Shown here piece after piece: positions 1-13,400 of a stretch of 64,000 nucleotides of DNA; the first letter of the stretch is position 1, and the number at the start of each line of letters is the position of its first letter. A program made the translations under genes and the position numbers. The DNA is taken from assembly GCA_029783825.1 (NCBI GenBank), contig JAREIK010002045.1:34347-98346 (forward strand). The letters are read 5' to 3'. This DNA comes from Sapria himalayana. Lineage: Eukaryota; Streptophyta; Magnoliopsida; Malpighiales; Rafflesiaceae. Under the pieces are notes generated by a model. That model was not told the origin of the DNA, made no database searches, and saw only the letters and a list, made by a program, of their open reading frames with translations.

Positions 1-981
1 ATATAATAAGATAAATTTTTTAAATATATTTGCAAAACGTAAATTTATTCAAAATCAAAGTAAAATTAATAGTAAATAATAATTTTTTGATGTTGCTTCT
101 TTTTATAAATTTATATTTTTTGTTATTAAAACTAAATATTTAAATTATTTGACTTCCACATAATTTATTTTTTTTATAATTCTATAAAAATAACTAATAA
201 ATAATTAAAATGAATATTTAAAATTATAATGAATACAAATAAAATTGAGATTATATTTATTATTCAGGATATACTAGTTTAATGGTTTAAGTATTTAGGT
301 GTTTTGGGGTTGCGATTTAAGTGTTTAGGCTATAGTGATTTATAGTTTTTATTTAAAGAATAAAAAAATAAAAATAAATTTTTTGATTTTTTTTAATTTG
401 TGAAGGTTTTAACCTTTGAAAATATAATAATTTTTATTCTTTTAAATGTTAATATAATATTTAGTTATAATATTCTTAATAATATATTTAATGTAAACTC
501 AATATAAATACTTTTATAATAGATATTATAATAATGATCAATAAAAAATTAATAAACTATTATTAATAAGAATGATTTAAATTAAATATGATTACAAAAT
601 CTAAAATGATTTAAAATAAAAATAAAATATATTACTAATAATAAATTTTTGTTTTTAAAATTTTGCTCTTTTTATAAGGATATATTTTTTTTTTGATGAA
701 AAGAAATTATTTAAATTAGATCTGTCTCATTAATAATTTTATTTTAATTATATTCTATAAAAATAAAACTGATAAATAATTAAAAATAAAATTTAAAATT
801 ATACTAAATAAAATTAAATTGAGATTTATGATTTTTTATTAATGTACACTTGTTGAATAGTTTAAGTATTTAAAGGTTTTGTCATTTAGGAGTTTAGCAA
901 TTTATGTTTTTAGGCATTTAGTGTTTTATAGGTTTTATTTAAACAATAATATAACAAAAAGAAAATTTGTAATTTTTTTTC

Positions 982-1009
982 ATTTTCAAAGGTTATAACC
1001 TTTGAAAAT
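982..1009. repeat. Satellite palindrome (perfect 28-bp copy)
   Basis: A perfect dyad with core CAAAGGTTATAACCTTTG, extended on each side by ATTTT/AAAAT. There is one such palindrome per satellite monomer. It is among the most recognisable landmarks in an otherwise drifting AT-rich repeat. It could extrude as a hairpin or bind a dimeric protein; that role is inference. Confidence 0.95.
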
Positions 1010-1568
1010 ATAATAATATTTAAAATTTTTTGAAATATGAATACAATATTTAGTTATAATAATATTAATAGTTATATATCATATAAATTCAATATAAACA
1101 ATTTTATTGATAGATAATATTTTAATGATCAAAATTTAAATTAATAAGCTATTAATAAAAAGATTGATATTAAATAAAAAAAAATTATAAAGCCCAAATT
1201 GATTCAAAATTAAAGTAAAATATATTATTGGATAATAATTTTTAATTTTTAAATTTTTACTTCTTTTATAAGCATATATTTTTTTATTAAAAATAAATTA
1301 ATTAAAATATATATGTCGCTCTCATAATTTAATTTGTAATAAATATTTCTATAAAAATAAACTAATAAATAATTAAAATTAATATTTAAAATTATAATAA
1401 AAAGAAATAAAATTAAATTTATTAATTATTAAGTAGTATATAGCAGTTTAATGGTTTATGTATTTAGGCATTACAAGGTTTAGGAGTTTACTGATTTAAT
1501 TGTGTATGTATTTAGTTGTTTATAGGTTTTATTTAAGAAAAAAAATAAATTTTTTTTTATTTTTTGAT

Positions 1569-1596
1569 ATTTTCAAAGGTTATAACCTTTGAAAAT
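1569..1596. repeat. Satellite palindrome (perfect 28-bp copy)
   Basis: Second perfect copy, 587 bp after the one at 982. This spacing sets the monomer length. Confidence 0.95.
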
Positions 1597-3072
1597 ATTA
1601 TAATTTTTAAATTTTTTTCAAAAGTGAATAAATATTTATTTATAATAATCATAATAATTATATATTATTATAAATTCAATATAAACAATTTTATTCATAG
1701 ATTTTCTAATAATTATCAAAAAATTAATTAAAAATATATTATGAATAAGATTGATATTACTAAAAATATAATATCAAAACCTAAAATAATTTAAAAGCAA
1801 ATCAAAATATATTACTTAATAATACTTATTTGTTTTTAAATTTTTATTCTTTTTATAAGCTTATCTATTTTGTGATGAAAAATAATATTTATAAATTATA
1901 TTTTTAACTCATAATTTATTTTATAATTAATATATATAAATAAATAAAAAACTAAACAATCAAAATGAATTTTTTAAATTATAATGAAAACAAATAAAAA
2001 TGAGATTTATTAATTATTATTTAGGGTATACCCGTTTAAACGATTATCTATATATGAGTATCGAGATTTTGTAGTATAGTGATTTAAGTGTTTAGGCATT
2101 TAGTGATTTATAGGTTTTATTTAAACAATGAAATAATAATAAAAATTATATTTTTTTTTTCACATGTTCAAAGGTAATCTTTGAAAATCTAATAATTTTA
2201 AAAATTTTTTCTAAAGTGAATAGAATATTTAGTTATAATAATTATTAAATCTATATATCATATAAATATTTTTATTGATAAATATTCTAATAATGATCAA
2301 AAAATAAATTAATAATCTATTATTAATAAGTTAGATATCAATTAAAATATAATTACGAAACCTAAAATGATTCAGAAACAAAGTAAAATATATTACTATA
2401 TAATAATTTTTTGTTTTTAATTTTTTACTTCATTTAATATGTTTATCTATATTTTTTTGTTGAAAAATAATTTATATAAATTATATCTGTCTAACTTATA
2501 ATTTATTTTGTTTAAATATTTATATCAAAATAAACAAATAAATAATTAAAATGAATATTTAAAATTATAATGAAAAATATAAAAAGGAGATTTATTATTT
2601 ATTATTTAGGATATACCTGTTTAAAAAATTTATCTATTTAGGGTTTTCGAGATTTCAAAGTTATTGATTTAAGTATTTAGGCATTTAAAGGTTTATAGTT
2701 TTTATTCAAACAATGAAATAGCTATGCAATGTTTTCCATTGCAGCAATGACATATGCAAATGCGTGATGCTGCATGTCACACACATGCACAATCTTATAT
2801 TTGCATAGTTTTAATATGGTGCATCATTCAGGTTCCTCCAAAAGGCTTGGACAAATCCGAATGGAAAGGATGCAGTGCGCATAATAACTCAATGCCAACT
2901 CAGATGTCCGGGAATGCCAGGTGATTTTAGTTGTATTCGTATGCTTGGAATTATTAGGCATTATGTTTTTTATGTATTTTATGCATAGAATCATTAAGGT
3001 GCATAGGATTTGGTGGGCTGGCCTAATTTAGTCAGCTTTTTAGTCTCTTGTAAGTTATGCGCCTAAATGATA

Positions 3073-3111
3073 AATAAAGTGTGTATGTTCCAAAAAAAAA
3101 ACAAAAAAAAA
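3073..3111 (+). other. Polyadenylation signal plus A-tract
   Basis: AATAAA at 3073-3078 is followed 13 bases later by an A-tract interrupted by one C (about A10-C-A9). The same signal and the same interruption occur at 50540-50575 and 62713-62749. This looks like the 3' end of an ancient retroposed transcript, later copied as DNA. Retroposition is inferred; no source gene is identified. Confidence 0.6.
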
Positions 3112-3112
3112 C

Positions 3113-3190
3113 AATAAACCCAAAACTTTAAATCCTAAACCTTAAACCATAAACTATAACCATAACCCATAAACCCTAAATCCTAAATCT
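3113..3190. repeat. Degenerate interstitial telomere-like block (heptamers)
   Basis: About eleven units near AAACCCT with a 7-base period (AAATCCT, AAACCTT, AAACCAT, AAACCCT and others). It directly follows the A-tract. It differs from the satellite's own blocks, which have an 8-base period. Confidence 0.75.
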
Positions 3191-3985
3191 CTTATTTTGC
3201 ACTTTTATAATCAAATGACTAAGTGTTAGATTTAAATTGAAATTCCAACTTTTAGGAATGTCACAAATTTATCTTTTTGTATATGTAACACAAAGTCATG
3301 ACTCAAGGGGTGTGTTATGTATTCACTCTCTTTCTTGCTTTATATTATTGTAGCATTAGCAATGGTCATGATTGTATATTTTGTCTCTAGAACACATCAT
3401 CATATCGATGAGAATATGCCATAACTTGTGTCTCACTATTGAACATATTGTTATGACACTAAGAATGATCATGAATACATATTTAATCACTATAATAATG
3501 GGTCACATTATTTGATATGACCATATCTTGTGCATTTTATCTATATATTACAAAGTAATTGCATTAGGAATGATTGTAACTTTGAACATTCCTCAAGAGC
3601 AAAAGTCATGACCCTAGAAATAGTTAAAGCTCGAATACTACTCTTTCTAACTTTCTATAGCTAAAATTCTTGGGATTCGAAATATCACTATGGCTTTTTC
3701 CTTTGATTTGTGATCTCAAGTGTCAATATGCAAGACTAATATTTTGAGATATGATTAAAACCTTTTAGTCATTTGAATATGATTCATATACACCTTTTTG
3801 GGTATTGCGGGCTTGTATACCTAACTAATATAATATAAAAAGAAAGAAATGATACTTTTAATATCCATGAAGATATAAAAAAAAGGCTTAGACATCCCAA
3901 TAAAATAAATTTTTTGATTCTTGATTGAAAGAGAGCCCATGCTTCTTGCCTTGCTCAAACCACCCTGGTGCTAGTTTGTACTAAT

Positions 3986-6900
3986 AGTTTATTATTAATT
4001 AAATTTAATTAATATCTATCTTATTAATAATAGTTTATTAATTTATTTTTTTATCATTATTATAATATATATTAATACATTTTTTTTATATTGAAACTAC
4101 AACAAATATAATTATTAAGATTATTATAACTAAGTATTGTATTTATATTTTAGAACTATTAAAAAATTATTATATTTTCAAAGGTCTTAACCTTTGAAAA
4201 TCACAAAAATTCATAAAAATAATTTTTTTGTTATTTCATTGAATAAATAAAACCTATAAACACAAAAATGTGTAAACATATAAATCAATAAACTATTTAA
4301 CCCCAAACCCACAAAAAAGTTAAACAATTAAATAGTTATACCCTAAATAATAAATCATAAATCTAATTTTTATTAGTATTCATTATAATTTTAAATATAC
4401 ATTTTAATTATTTATTAGTTTAATTTTATAGAAATATAAATTAAAAAATAAATTATTAGTGAGACAAATATTATTTAAATAATTTATTTTTTCATCAAAA
4501 AAATTTTGGCTTATAAATGGATACAAAAATTTAAAAATTTAAAATTAATATTTAGTATAATATTTCACTTTGATTTTGAGTCTTTTTAGGTTTTGCAAAT
4601 ATATTTTAAACAATATTTATCTTATTAATAATTAGTTATTACATTTTTATGATGATTATAATAATATCAATAAAATAGTTTATATAGAATTTATATTATA
4701 TATAATTATTATGATTATTATAACTTCATATTGTATTCACTTGTCAAACAAAAATTAAAAATTATTATATTTTCAAAGGTTATAACCTTCAAAATGAGAA
4801 AAAATAACAAAAATAAATTTTTTGTTATTTTATTTTTTATATAAAACCTATAAACCACTAAATGACTAAATACTAAAATGACTAAACTCCTAAACCCCGA
4901 TGCCCATAAATACTTAAAATATTAAATTAGTATAGTCTAAATAATAAATTATAAATCTCAGTTTTATTAGTATTCATTATAATTTTAAATATTCATTTTA
5001 ATTATTTATCAGTTTATTTTTATAGAAATATTAATTACAAAATAAATTATTAGTGCGACATATATAATTAAAATAATTTATTTTTCATCAAAAAAAAGAT
5101 CATAAAAAGGGGTACAATTTTAAAAATAAAAAATTATTTTTTAATAATATATCTTATTTTGATTTTGAATCATTTTAGATTTTACAATAATATTTTAATT
5201 TTATCATTCTTATAAATACAAGTTTATTAATTTATTTATTGATCATTATTATAATATCTATCAATAAAATTATTTATATTGAGTTTACATTATATATAAT
5301 TATTAAAATTATTATAACTAAATATTATATTCACATTTAAAAAAAATTAAAAATTATTATATTTTCAAATGTTACAACCTTCAAAAATTAAAAAAATAAA
5401 AAATTAAAATTTTTGTTTTTTCATTCATTAAAAAAAACTATGAAACACTAAAGGTCTAAACAAATAAAATCTCTAAACTCCTAAACCACAAAACACATAA
5501 ATACTTAAACCATTAAACCGGTATATCTTGAATAATAAATAATAAACCTCAATTTTATTTGTATTCATTATAATTTTAAATATTCATTTTAATTATTTAG
5601 TAGTTTATTATTATAGTATTATAAATTACAAAATAAATTATGAGTAAGACAAATATAATTTAAATAATTTATTTTTAATAACAAAAATATAAAGTTATAA
5701 AAAAAGCAAAACATTAAAAAAAATTATTATTTAGTAATATAATTTACTTTTATTTGAATAAATTTAGATTTGCAAATAATTTTTAAATAATATCTTTTTT
5801 TAATAATAGTTGATTAATTTATTTTTAGATCATAATTATAATATCTAGCAATATAATTATTTATATTGAATTTAAATGAATTATAATTATGAAGATTATT
5901 ACAAATAAATATTATATTTAACTTTGAAAAAAATTTAAAAATTATTATATTTTCTAAGGATATAATCTTCAAAAATTAGAAAAAATAATAAAAATAAATT
6001 TTTTGCTATATCATTGTTTAAATAAAACTTATAAACCACTAAGTTCCTACACACTTAAACATCTAAACTCATAAACACAAAATCTCTTAAATACTTAAAC
6101 CTTTAAACTCGTAAACCTGAAATATAATTTTAATAATTTATTAAAATATTAATTACAAAATAAATTATGAGTGATACAAATATAATTAAAATAATTTAAT
6201 TTTTATCAAAAAAATTTATAAGCTTATAAAAAGAAGCAAAAACAAAAAAACAAAAAATTTTATTTACTAATAAATTTTACTTGGATTTTGAATAATTTTA
6301 GGTTTTACAATAATATTTTAATTTATATCCATCATATTAATAATAACATATTAATTTATATTTTGATAATAGATATCATATCTACCGATAAAATTTTTTA
6401 TATTTAGTTTATATTATATATAATTATAATGATTATTATAACTAAATATTTTATTCACATTTTTAAAAACCTTTGAAAATGTGAAAAAATATCAAAAATA
6501 ATTTTTTTGTTATTTCATTATTTAAACAAAACCAATAAACCACTAAATTCCTAAAAACATAAATCGCTAAAGTTTAAACGACAAAACCATTAATTACTTA
6601 AAATATTAAACTGGTATACATTAATAATAATTCATAAATCTCATTTTAATTTTTATTCAGTATAATTTTATATTTTTATTTTAATTATTGATAAGTTTAT
6701 TTTTATTGAAATATTAATTACAAAATAAATTATTAGTGAGAAAAATATAATTTAAATTAAACTGGTATACCCTAAATAATAAAGAATAAATCTCATTTTT
6801 TTTCATTATAATTTTGAATATTCATTTTAATTATTTCTTTGTTTATTTAAATATAAATATTAATTACAAAATAAATTATGAGTTAGATAAATATAATTTA

Positions 6901-7297
6901 TATAAATTATTTTTCATTAAAAAATATAGATAAACTTATTAAAAGAATAAAAAATTCAAAAACAAAAAATTATTATATAGTAATATATTTTTCTTTGCTT
7001 CTGAATCATTTTAAGATTTATAATTATATTTTAATTAAAATCTATTTTATTATTAATAGATTATTAATTTATTTTTTGATAATTATTAGAATATTTATCA
7101 ATAATAATTGTTTATATTGAATTTATATAATATATAAATATAATGATTAGTATAACTAAATATTGTATTAACATTGGAAAAAAATTTAAAATTTATTATA
7201 TTTTCAACAGTTATAACCTTTGAAAATATCAAAAAATAAAAAAAATAAATTTTTTGTTATTTTATTTTATAAATAAAACCTATAAACTACTAAATTC
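3986..7297 (-). repeat. AT-rich satellite, block 2 (- orientation)
   Basis: About six monomers, now in the inverse orientation (octamers read AAACC..T). Palindrome centres are near 4187, 4780, 5374, 5960, 6468 (left arm lost) and 7212. The monomers from about 4060 to 5760 share private variants with about 54470-56280, such as the series 'aaacacaaaaatgtgtaaacatataaa' versus its near-copy, so a multi-monomer stretch was duplicated. A partial monomer is fused at about 6600-6770. No gene is seen. Confidence 0.92.
7290..7297. repeat. Left target-site half of hAT copy 1 (CTAAATTC)
   Basis: Eight bases immediately left of the terminal inverted repeat. They correspond to CTAAATGC in the satellite octamer block. 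The partner on the right was lost with the right end of the element. Confidence 0.6.
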
Positions 7298-7457
7298 TAG
7301 GGGCGGTCATGGGACGGGACGGGATGGGGATTACAAATCTCCAGTCCCTTCCCACAGTTCTGAAATTTTTTTTTGAAGATCCAGACCCGTCCCATGTTTG
7401 AAAATATCGAGACGAGAGGGGACGTAGATCAGGGATTTTGGGTAGGAAAAATGGTTC

Positions 7458-7754
7458 TTGGACAGCACGGAGTTCAGACATTTTTTTCAATTTATTTTAT
7501 TCAAACCAGCCAAGTTAGTTCATGTCGAAACCTTTTGTTGTACCATTTATCATTCCTTAGTTATGTATCTTTCAAACTCAAATTGGGCCAATTTTATTTT
7601 GTCAAATAGGCTGAATACTGCAAACGAGATCCATTACCTTGTCGAAAGCTTTGATGTGCAGGAAAGAATAGAAATGTTAAATAGAACGGGACCGAGTTGT
7701 GTGCTTAATTTGGTTCTTTGTTTTATCACAAGTTGGCTTTGTTCAGCCGAGTGA
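7458..7754 (+). other. Opposite-strand ORF in hAT subterminal region (98 codons)
   Basis: An open frame antisense to the transposase. Its counterpart at 37044-37361 is open over the same length and ends at the same stop, with most residues identical (shared segments such as VKLVHVETFCC or close variants, and TSWLCSAE). I recognise no domain. There is a hydrophobic stretch near the C-terminus. Shared ancestry of the two hAT copies alone may explain the similarity; that it stayed open in both while the transposase broke is the only hint of anything more. It could equally be transposon 3' non-coding sequence. Confidence 0.3.
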
Positions 7755-8264
7755 AAGTTAACCATAATAGCAATACTATATTTTTTAAACAATTACTTAA
7801 AATATTAAGGAATAGCTAATGATGACCACGAAAATTGGTAGCAGCAATTACTACTTAAGTAATTGCTAAAATTAGGCAGCTTAATATAATAAAAAAATAC
7901 AACTAATAACAACCATGATAATAATCATTTCAAAGGTCCGTCCCGGAACAGCAACGAAAATCCAAACCGAATTAATTATCTCTTCTACAACTCCTTTCTT
8001 TTCTTCCTCCACTTTAGAAGGACAACCAAAGATGAAAACATGTTAATCATGTAGACATAAATTTATAAGATGAAAGAGTGATAAAAAAACAAAATATTAC
8101 CTTATAAAATTTAATACACCTATTCCACATTTAGTTGGCCAACTCTAGTTGGAAGAATATTTGGATCGTGTGACCCATTTGAAAATTATAAATGAACCAT
8201 ATTTTTATTAAATTGAATGAATAGAATAAGTAAAAGTGAAATTAAAATTTAGATGATTTGTATA

Positions 8265-10407
8265 CTAACCCGATTCATTATCATCAAGGTCATGAACTAA
8301 TTCTTCAATTTCAATAGGTTTGTTTGAGCTTCTCAACCAATCTTGTAGACATATATGAACTTCGGCTGTAATAGGTGTTAGAGAACTCCTAAATTTAACT
8401 AAAGTTCTTTCCCAATTGCTAAATGTAGATTCGTAGGCCACAATAGATGCTTGGATAGCAAATACATCCCGTGCTCCATTTGCCAAAGAAGGATACCTAA
8501 CCTCATTTACCTTCCACCAGTTAAGATGATCAAAATCAATCCTATTTTTTTCAAGTTTGTCCTCCAAGTACCTATCCAACTCTTCCAAAGCTACAACTTC
8601 TTGTTTTTTCTCCAATTCAATAAAAAAAATCATCAACATAAGTATCACTACAATCAAAGAAATCATCATTTTTCTTCAACACAGTAGAAGAGAAATCATC
8701 TTCTTTTGATTCATCTTAATTTAAATCTTTATAATTATCCATCATCTCATTTAAAGCATTTATAATCTTTTTTACCAAATTTTTAGCCAATTCATCTCCA
8801 TAATGCTAAGTGTACTTAACCTTCGGATATTTGAGCTTATATGAAGGATCCAACACTACTGCTACAAAAAGGATAATATTTGTTGACTGAAGAGAACCCC
8901 AATAGTTGTTGAATTTATGCCTCATTTTCATACCCATTTCAGACACAATTGTATCTTTACTATTTTCACAAAGCTCAATTTTTTTCAAAATTCGAATAAT
9001 ATGAGGAAAATAAACACTAGAGTAAGAATATTATGAGCCAGAAAATTTACAAGTTACCTCATAAAAAGTTTTCAAGAAACGAACCAAAATTTTGGCGTTT
9101 GTGCAGTCTCTCTCAGTTGGAACGTTAGAACCAAACTCCTTCAAAAACCTTTTGTCTTTGTACTCCAACTTAGCAAATTCTTTTTGATATTTTATATCAG
9201 TTTGTAGCAACAAATAAGTTGAATCCCATATTGTAGGACAATCTAATTGCAATGAAGATCCGCATGTCAAGTTTACTTCTACAACACATAACTTAAACAT
9301 ATCTAATCTTTTAGGACATATCCTCATATATTTCACCACACCTCTAATTTTTTGAATAGCACCCTCTACTACTACAATGTCATCTCTGACAATTAAGTTT
9401 AGGATATGAGCACAACATCTCATATGAAAATGCTCGCCTCTCAAAGGTACAACACTATTCTTCACAAGCATTTTTTTCAATTGTTCAACTGCAACATCAT
9501 TATTTGATACATTGTCAATAGTAATGAACATCAACTTACTCAAACCCCATTCATTCATACAAAACTCAATAGCATTTTCTAATATTAACTCCAGAATGAC
9601 TTTTAATTACACAAAAGTTCAAAAGCCTTTTATGCATATTCCATTGATAATCAATCAAATGAACAGTCAAACATATATAAGACAAATTTTGAATGCTAGT
9701 CCAAGTGTCAGTAGTCAATGAAACTCCACTACCATGAGATGATATGCTATCTAATAATTTCTTATTTTCCTTCACAAACAAAGAAAAACAATCCCTCAGT
9801 GTAGAGTGCCAAGATGAAATTTTAAATTGAGGCACACTAACTTCACAAAACTCCTTAAACTCATCCCTCTCAACAAAACAAAAAGGTGCCTTCATCTTTA
9901 ATGATAATATTTCACCAAAGCCTCCCTGACTAATTGTTGATCAAATTGCCTACAAGTTAATTTGTTATACTCTGAACTAGTACCTTTAGTGAAATTCAAC
10001 AAAGATTGTGACTTGTCTTTACCTTTGTGAGCTTCTATTAATTATTTTTTGGGTGGAAATTTTCTACAAGTCTTTCTCAAGTATTTCCATAAACTCGATG
10101 TACCATGATCACTTTTTACCAAGTATTATTTCCTGCACCATATACAAGCTGCCCTACCAGTTTTATTTCCCTCTGAATCAACTAATATCTGATAAGTTTC
10201 CCAAACAGCAGACTTATACATTTTATGAGCTTGAGGTTCAGATGTACCTTGACATTCTTTTACAATTGGAATTGAAGAACCTTCCGTAACAATAGGAGGG
10301 TTCGTGAAAAAATGATGATTGGATTTACCAGTACTTTGATCATTTGAGATGTCATCATCTTCAATTTATTGTATTTTTCGTTTACCGCTGGATTGTGCCA
10401 TCTGCAT
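8265..10407 (-). pseudogene. hAT transposase remnant (BED finger, RNase H-like core, hAT C-terminal dimerisation region)
   Basis: Transposase of the hAT superfamily (Ac/RICESLEEPER-like). Two in-frame ATGs lie at 10405-10407 and 10399-10401. A BED-type C-x2-C region (CIWC) lies near 10150, and the usual His of LW-[RK]-H reads Tyr. The first catalytic Asp (TTDTW) is at 9707-9709, the second (ITIDN) at 9514-9516, and the catalytic Glu (VAYES) at 8430-8432, inside the dimerisation region LNWWKV...YPSLA. All three catalytic residues survive. The frame is broken by a TAA at codon 12 (shared with both other copies), a TAA in the BED region, a +1 A insertion near 9577, an SGS-stop near 9031 (also in copy 3) and a frameshift in a poly-T near 8630. 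The sequence AATCGG/GTTAGT at the 3' end may be a splice donor. Confidence 0.88.
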
Positions 10408-13400
10408 TGCGATTAATTAATATGATATGCTAAGTATAAATACATATAAATATTTCAAACAAGCAAGCTCTACAAAACTAACTGTAACACATTCAGGGCA
10501 CTCATTCGGCCCAACCACAACACCACAACCAATACTCAATAAAACTGACTGAAAGACATAATAATAATAATTATTCACTCAATTCTCGTCAGAAAAACAA
10601 ACCAAAAGGCTGGTGACATCTGGGACACGGTGGAGGCAACCAGAAGTGCGACGGAAAAGGGCTGGACCTCATAATGCCTAAATACATAAACCATTAAACT
10701 GCTATATACTACTTAATAATTAATAAATCTAATTTTTATTTCTATTTATTATAATTTTAAATATTCATTTTAATTATTTATTAGTTTATTTTTTATAGAA
10801 ATATTTATTACAAATTAAATTATGAGAGCAAAATATATATTTTAATTAATTTATTTTTAATCAAAAAAAATATATGCTTATAAAAGAAGTAAAAATTTAA
10901 AAATTAAAAATTATAATCCAGTAATATATTTTACTTTAATTTTGAATCAATTTGGGTTTTGTAAATATTTTTTGATTAATATCAATATTTTTATTAATAG
11001 TTTATTAATTTAAATTTTGATCATTATTATATTATCTATCAATAAAATTGATTATATTGAATTTATATGATATATAATAATTAATATTATTATAACTATA
11101 AATTGTATTCACATTTCAAAAAATTTTAAATATTATTATATTTTCAAAGGTTATAACCTATAAAAATGAGAAAAAATTACAAATTTTTTTTGTTATTTTA
11201 TTGTTTAAATAAAACCTATAAACAACTAAATACCTAAAAACAAAAATTGCTAAACTCCTAAATGACAAAACCTTTAAATACATAAACCATTAAATAGGTG
11301 TACATTAATAAACAGGGGTACATTAATTTTTATTAAGTATAATTTTAAATTTTTATTTTAATTATTTATCAGTTTATTTTTATAGAAATTTTAATTACAA
11401 GATAAATTATTAGTGAGACCGATCTAATTTAAATAATTTATTTTTCATCAAAAAAAATATATATCCTTATATTAAGAGGCAAAATTTTAAAAACACAAAT
11501 TTATTATTAAGTAATATATTATATTTTTATTTTGAATCATTTTAGATTTTGCAATTATATTTTAATTTATATCATTCTTATTAATAATAGTTTTTAAATT
11601 TTTATTGATCATTATTATAATATCTATTAATAAAATTATTTATATTGAGTTTATATTATATATAATTATTAAGATTATTATTACTTAATATTATATTCAT
11701 ATTTAAAAAAATTAAAAATTATTCTATTTTCAAAGATTACCTTCAAAAATTAACAAAAATCAAAAAATTAAATTTTTTAATTTTTTTTTCTTAAATAAAA
11801 ACTATAAATCACGTAAGGCCTACACACTTAAATTACTAAACCCCAAAACACATAAATACTTAAACCATTAATCTAGTATATCCTGAATAATAAATAATAA
11901 ATCTATATTTTATTTGTATTCATTATAATTTTAAATATTCATTTTAATTATTTATTAGTTAATTTTTATAGAATTATAAATTAAAAATAAATTATGAGGA
12001 AGACAAATATAATTTAAATAATTTACTTTTAATAACAAATAATATAAACTTATAAAAAGAAGCAAAACATCAAAGAAAGTATTATTTAGTAATATATTTT
12101 ACGTTGATTTTGAATAAATTTAAGTTTTGCAAATATATTTAAAATAATATCTATCATATTACTAATAGTTTATTAATTTATCTTTTGATCATTAATAAAG
12201 TATATTTTAATATAATTCTTTATATTGAATTACATGATATATAAATATTAAGTTTATCATAACTAAATATAGTATTCACATATAAAAAAAATTTAAAAAT
12301 TGTTATATTTTTTCAAAGTTTATAACCTTCAAAATTGAGAAAAAATAACAAAAATAATTTTTTTGTTATATCATTGTTTAGATAAAACTTATAAACCATT
12401 AAATGTCTAAATCCATAAATATCTAAACTCCTAAATCCCAAAGCCCCTAAATACTTAAATCTTTAAACTCGTAAACCTTAAATATAATTTAAATAATTTA
12501 TAGAAATATTAATTACAAAATAAATTATGACTGATACAAATATAATTTAAATAATTTATATTTAATCAAAAAAAAAATAAGCTGATAACATGATGTAAAA
12601 ACTAAATAAAAAATTATTATTGAGTAATAAATTTTACTTTGATTTTGAATCATTTTAGGTTTTTTAATTATAAATTAATTTATATATATCATATTAATAA
12701 ATATTTTTTAATTTATTTTTTGTTAATTGATATAATATCTATCAATAAAATTGTTTATATTTAGATGATATTATATATTGTTATAATAATTATATTTACT
12801 AAATATTGTATTAACAATTTTAAAAAATTTTAAAATTATTATATTTTCAGATGTTATAACCTTTGAAAATTTTAAAAAATATCAAAAATAAATTTTTTGT
12901 TATTTCATTATTTAAATAAAACCTATAAACCACTAAATGCATACAAACATAAATTGTTAAACTCCTAAATGACAAAACCTCTAAATACATAAACCATTAA
13001 ATTGGTATACATTAATAATAAATCATAAATCTCAATTTAATTTTTATTAAGTATAATTTTAAATTTTTATTTTAATTATTTATATGTTTATATTTATAGA
13101 AATATTAATTACAAAAAAATTATTAGTGAGATATAATTTAAATTAAACCGGTATACTCTAAATAATAAATAATAAATCTAATTTTTTTTCATTATAATTT
13201 TAAATAATCATTTTAATTATTAATTTGTTTATTTTTATATAAATAATAATTACAAAATAAAGTATAAGTTATACAAATATAATTTATATAAATTATTTTT
13301 CCACAAAAAAATATAGATAAACTAATTAAAAGAAGAAAAAAACTAAAAAACAAAAAATTATTATATAGTAATATATTTTGCTTTGCTTCTGAATCATTTT

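Larger units (their letters stand above)
1..2711 (+). repeat. AT-rich ~590-bp satellite, block 1 (+ orientation)
   Basis: Four to five tandem monomers. Palindrome centres near 411, 995, 1582 and 2177 give spacings of about 583-596 bp. Each monomer reads: palindrome, long AT tract, a 'GTCTCAC/GTCGCAC/GTCTAAC' class marker, then telomere-like octamers (TTTAGGNN sense). Bases 1-700 share private variants with 27610-28320, so this monomer class recurs in the + block far downstream. No gene is seen. 'Plus' here means the strand on which the octamers read TTTAGG. Confidence 0.93.
2712..3985 (+). repeat. Module B, truncated copy
   Basis: A non-satellite block of normal base composition. It matches about 50205-51450 and 62385-63620, so it lacks the first ~0.9 kb and last ~0.3 kb of the fuller copies. 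It contains an exon-like stretch beginning near 2831, an AATAAA signal, an A-tract, a heptameric telomere-like block and then about 0.8 kb of unrecognised non-coding DNA. The satellite is in + orientation on its left and - on its right, so it marks an inversion breakpoint. I recognise no protein domain in it. Confidence 0.85.
7298..10669 (-). mobile_element. hAT (Ac-type) transposon, copy 1, right end deleted
   Basis: The left terminus TAGGGGCGGTCA resembles the TATGGGTGCTCA end of the copy at 36904. The body is similar along its whole length to that copy but stops at about 10669, where satellite resumes directly. About 340 bp including the right terminal repeat are missing. It carries a broken transposase on the - strand and a conserved opposite-strand ORF near its left end. 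It cannot transpose. It sits in octamer 3 of a satellite telomere-like block. Confidence 0.88.

Noticed and set aside
1..2711. Organellar origin of the AT-rich DNA
   Set aside because: No plastid or mitochondrial genes, tandem monomer organisation, and nuclear transposons nested within it.
3113..3190. A functional telomere end
   Set aside because: Only about eleven imperfect heptamers, internal to the sequence and flanked by non-telomeric DNA.
9020..9062. A short intron in the hAT transposase (GTAACT...CTCTAG) that would remove the SGS-stop
   Set aside because: The sequence within the supposed intron encodes VTCKFSGS, which matches the normal hAT core, so the TAA is better read as a mutation.
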